A stretch of 64,000 nucleotides of DNA from the NCBI RefSeq assembly GCF_003945765.1, contig NZ_CP027712.1, positions 4,092,001 to 4,156,000 of the forward strand, written 5' to 3'. The position numbers were made by a program, and so were the translations under genes. The notes beneath the pieces are model-generated. The model made no database searches and was not told the origin of the DNA. It saw only the letters and a program-made list of their open reading frames with translations. This document shows positions 63,792-64,000 of the stretch, one piece after another (within the stretch, counting starts at the first letter, position 1; each line of letters starts with the position of its first letter). Source of the stretch: Pseudomonas chlororaphis subsp. chlororaphis. Its GTDB lineage: Bacteria > Pseudomonadota > Gammaproteobacteria > Pseudomonadales > Pseudomonadaceae.

Positions 63792-64000
63792 TTAATCGGA
63801 CCTCAATGGAAAGCCCATAAAATCCAGACAAACAATCCAGGAAACACGTCCAATCCCTTGCGGATACTGCTTGTACAGCTTGGCAACCGTTTCTGGCTTC
63901 GAGGCGTCAAGTTCTATGACCTCAACTTGATAGGCTGGTTGATAGATCGCTTTATTCGAAGTGGCAAACCTCTCCGTGTTTGTTACTGTTCGTCTCTGAA
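63792..64000 (-). CDS. C-terminal end of a gene cut by the window end, unknown family
   Basis: The minus strand is open from 64000 to a TAA at 63794-63792, about 69 codons with no stop and no start inside the window: TNTERFATSNKAIYQPAYQV, VIELDASKPETVAKLYKQYP, GRVSWIVCLDFMGFPLRSD. The composition is coding-like. I do not recognise the family. It lies upstream of the SDR gene on the same strand (about 137 nt gap). Confidence 0.65.
   Translation of the reverse strand, partial: QRRTVTNTERFATSNKAIYQPAYQVEVIELDASKPETVAKLYKQYPQGIGRVSWIVCLDFMGFPLRSD

Overview
The window looks like chromosomal DNA of a fluorescent-group Pseudomonas. It is GC-rich with GC3-biased genes and short ATGA-type overlaps. 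It has an H1-type type VI secretion locus ordered as around P. aeruginosa clpV1/vgrG1b, Pseudomonas REP elements (the GATCGCAGCCTGCGGCAGCG family), an OprD porin and a MexEF-like pump. This assignment rests on recognition, not on a search.

Layout. (1) 1-16.4 kb, plus strand: the end of a T6SS structural operon (tssG, clpV, vgrG), then an effector module of five parts: DUF6484 linker, DUF2169 protein, ketosynthase-like protein, PAAR-like DUF4150 toxin and immunity candidate. The last four parts occur twice in tandem. The second toxin/immunity pair is AT-rich and unrelated to the first at its toxic end. A degenerate DUF6484 remnant marks the junction, and a HEAT-repeat TIGR02270-type gene closes the locus. 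(2) 16.4-24.8 kb, mostly minus strand: LysR regulator, YcaC-like hydrolase, exported YtcJ-type amidohydrolase, monooxygenase-domain membrane protein, DoxX, LysR and an exported metallo-beta-lactamase-fold enzyme; then a short AraC protein and a WrbA-like flavoprotein. (3) 25-29.5 kb: two paralogous winged-helix/ATPase regulators facing and overlapping each other. (4) 29.6-41 kb: GlxA-type regulator, pirin, MFS transporters, a second YcaC-like hydrolase, an OprD porin, a DsbA-like protein and a LysR. (5) 41.2-46.7 kb: a three-subunit periplasmic molybdenum dehydrogenase (cytochrome c, 2Fe-2S, Mo subunit) and an old-yellow-enzyme reductase. (6) 46.7-59.7 kb: a BvgS-like hybrid kinase, then MarR, MFS, an AfsA-like hotdog enzyme, a HAD phosphatase, a DUF2165 membrane protein, an exported unknown, a MexE/MexF-like pump and an exported RidA. 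(7) 59.7-64 kb: a lower-GC accessory end with a class 3 lipase, decayed coding fragments, a zinc alcohol dehydrogenase, an SDR and a gene cut by the window end.

The two most interesting items are the AfsA + HAD phosphatase pair beside a MarR gene and efflux genes, which could make and export a butenolide/butyrolactone-type signal in a Gram-negative, and the duplicated T6SS effector cassette with a swapped toxin/immunity pair and a visible duplication scar. A near-identical inverted 21-bp motif in two promoter regions (about 23.67 and 24.96 kb) points to a shared regulator.
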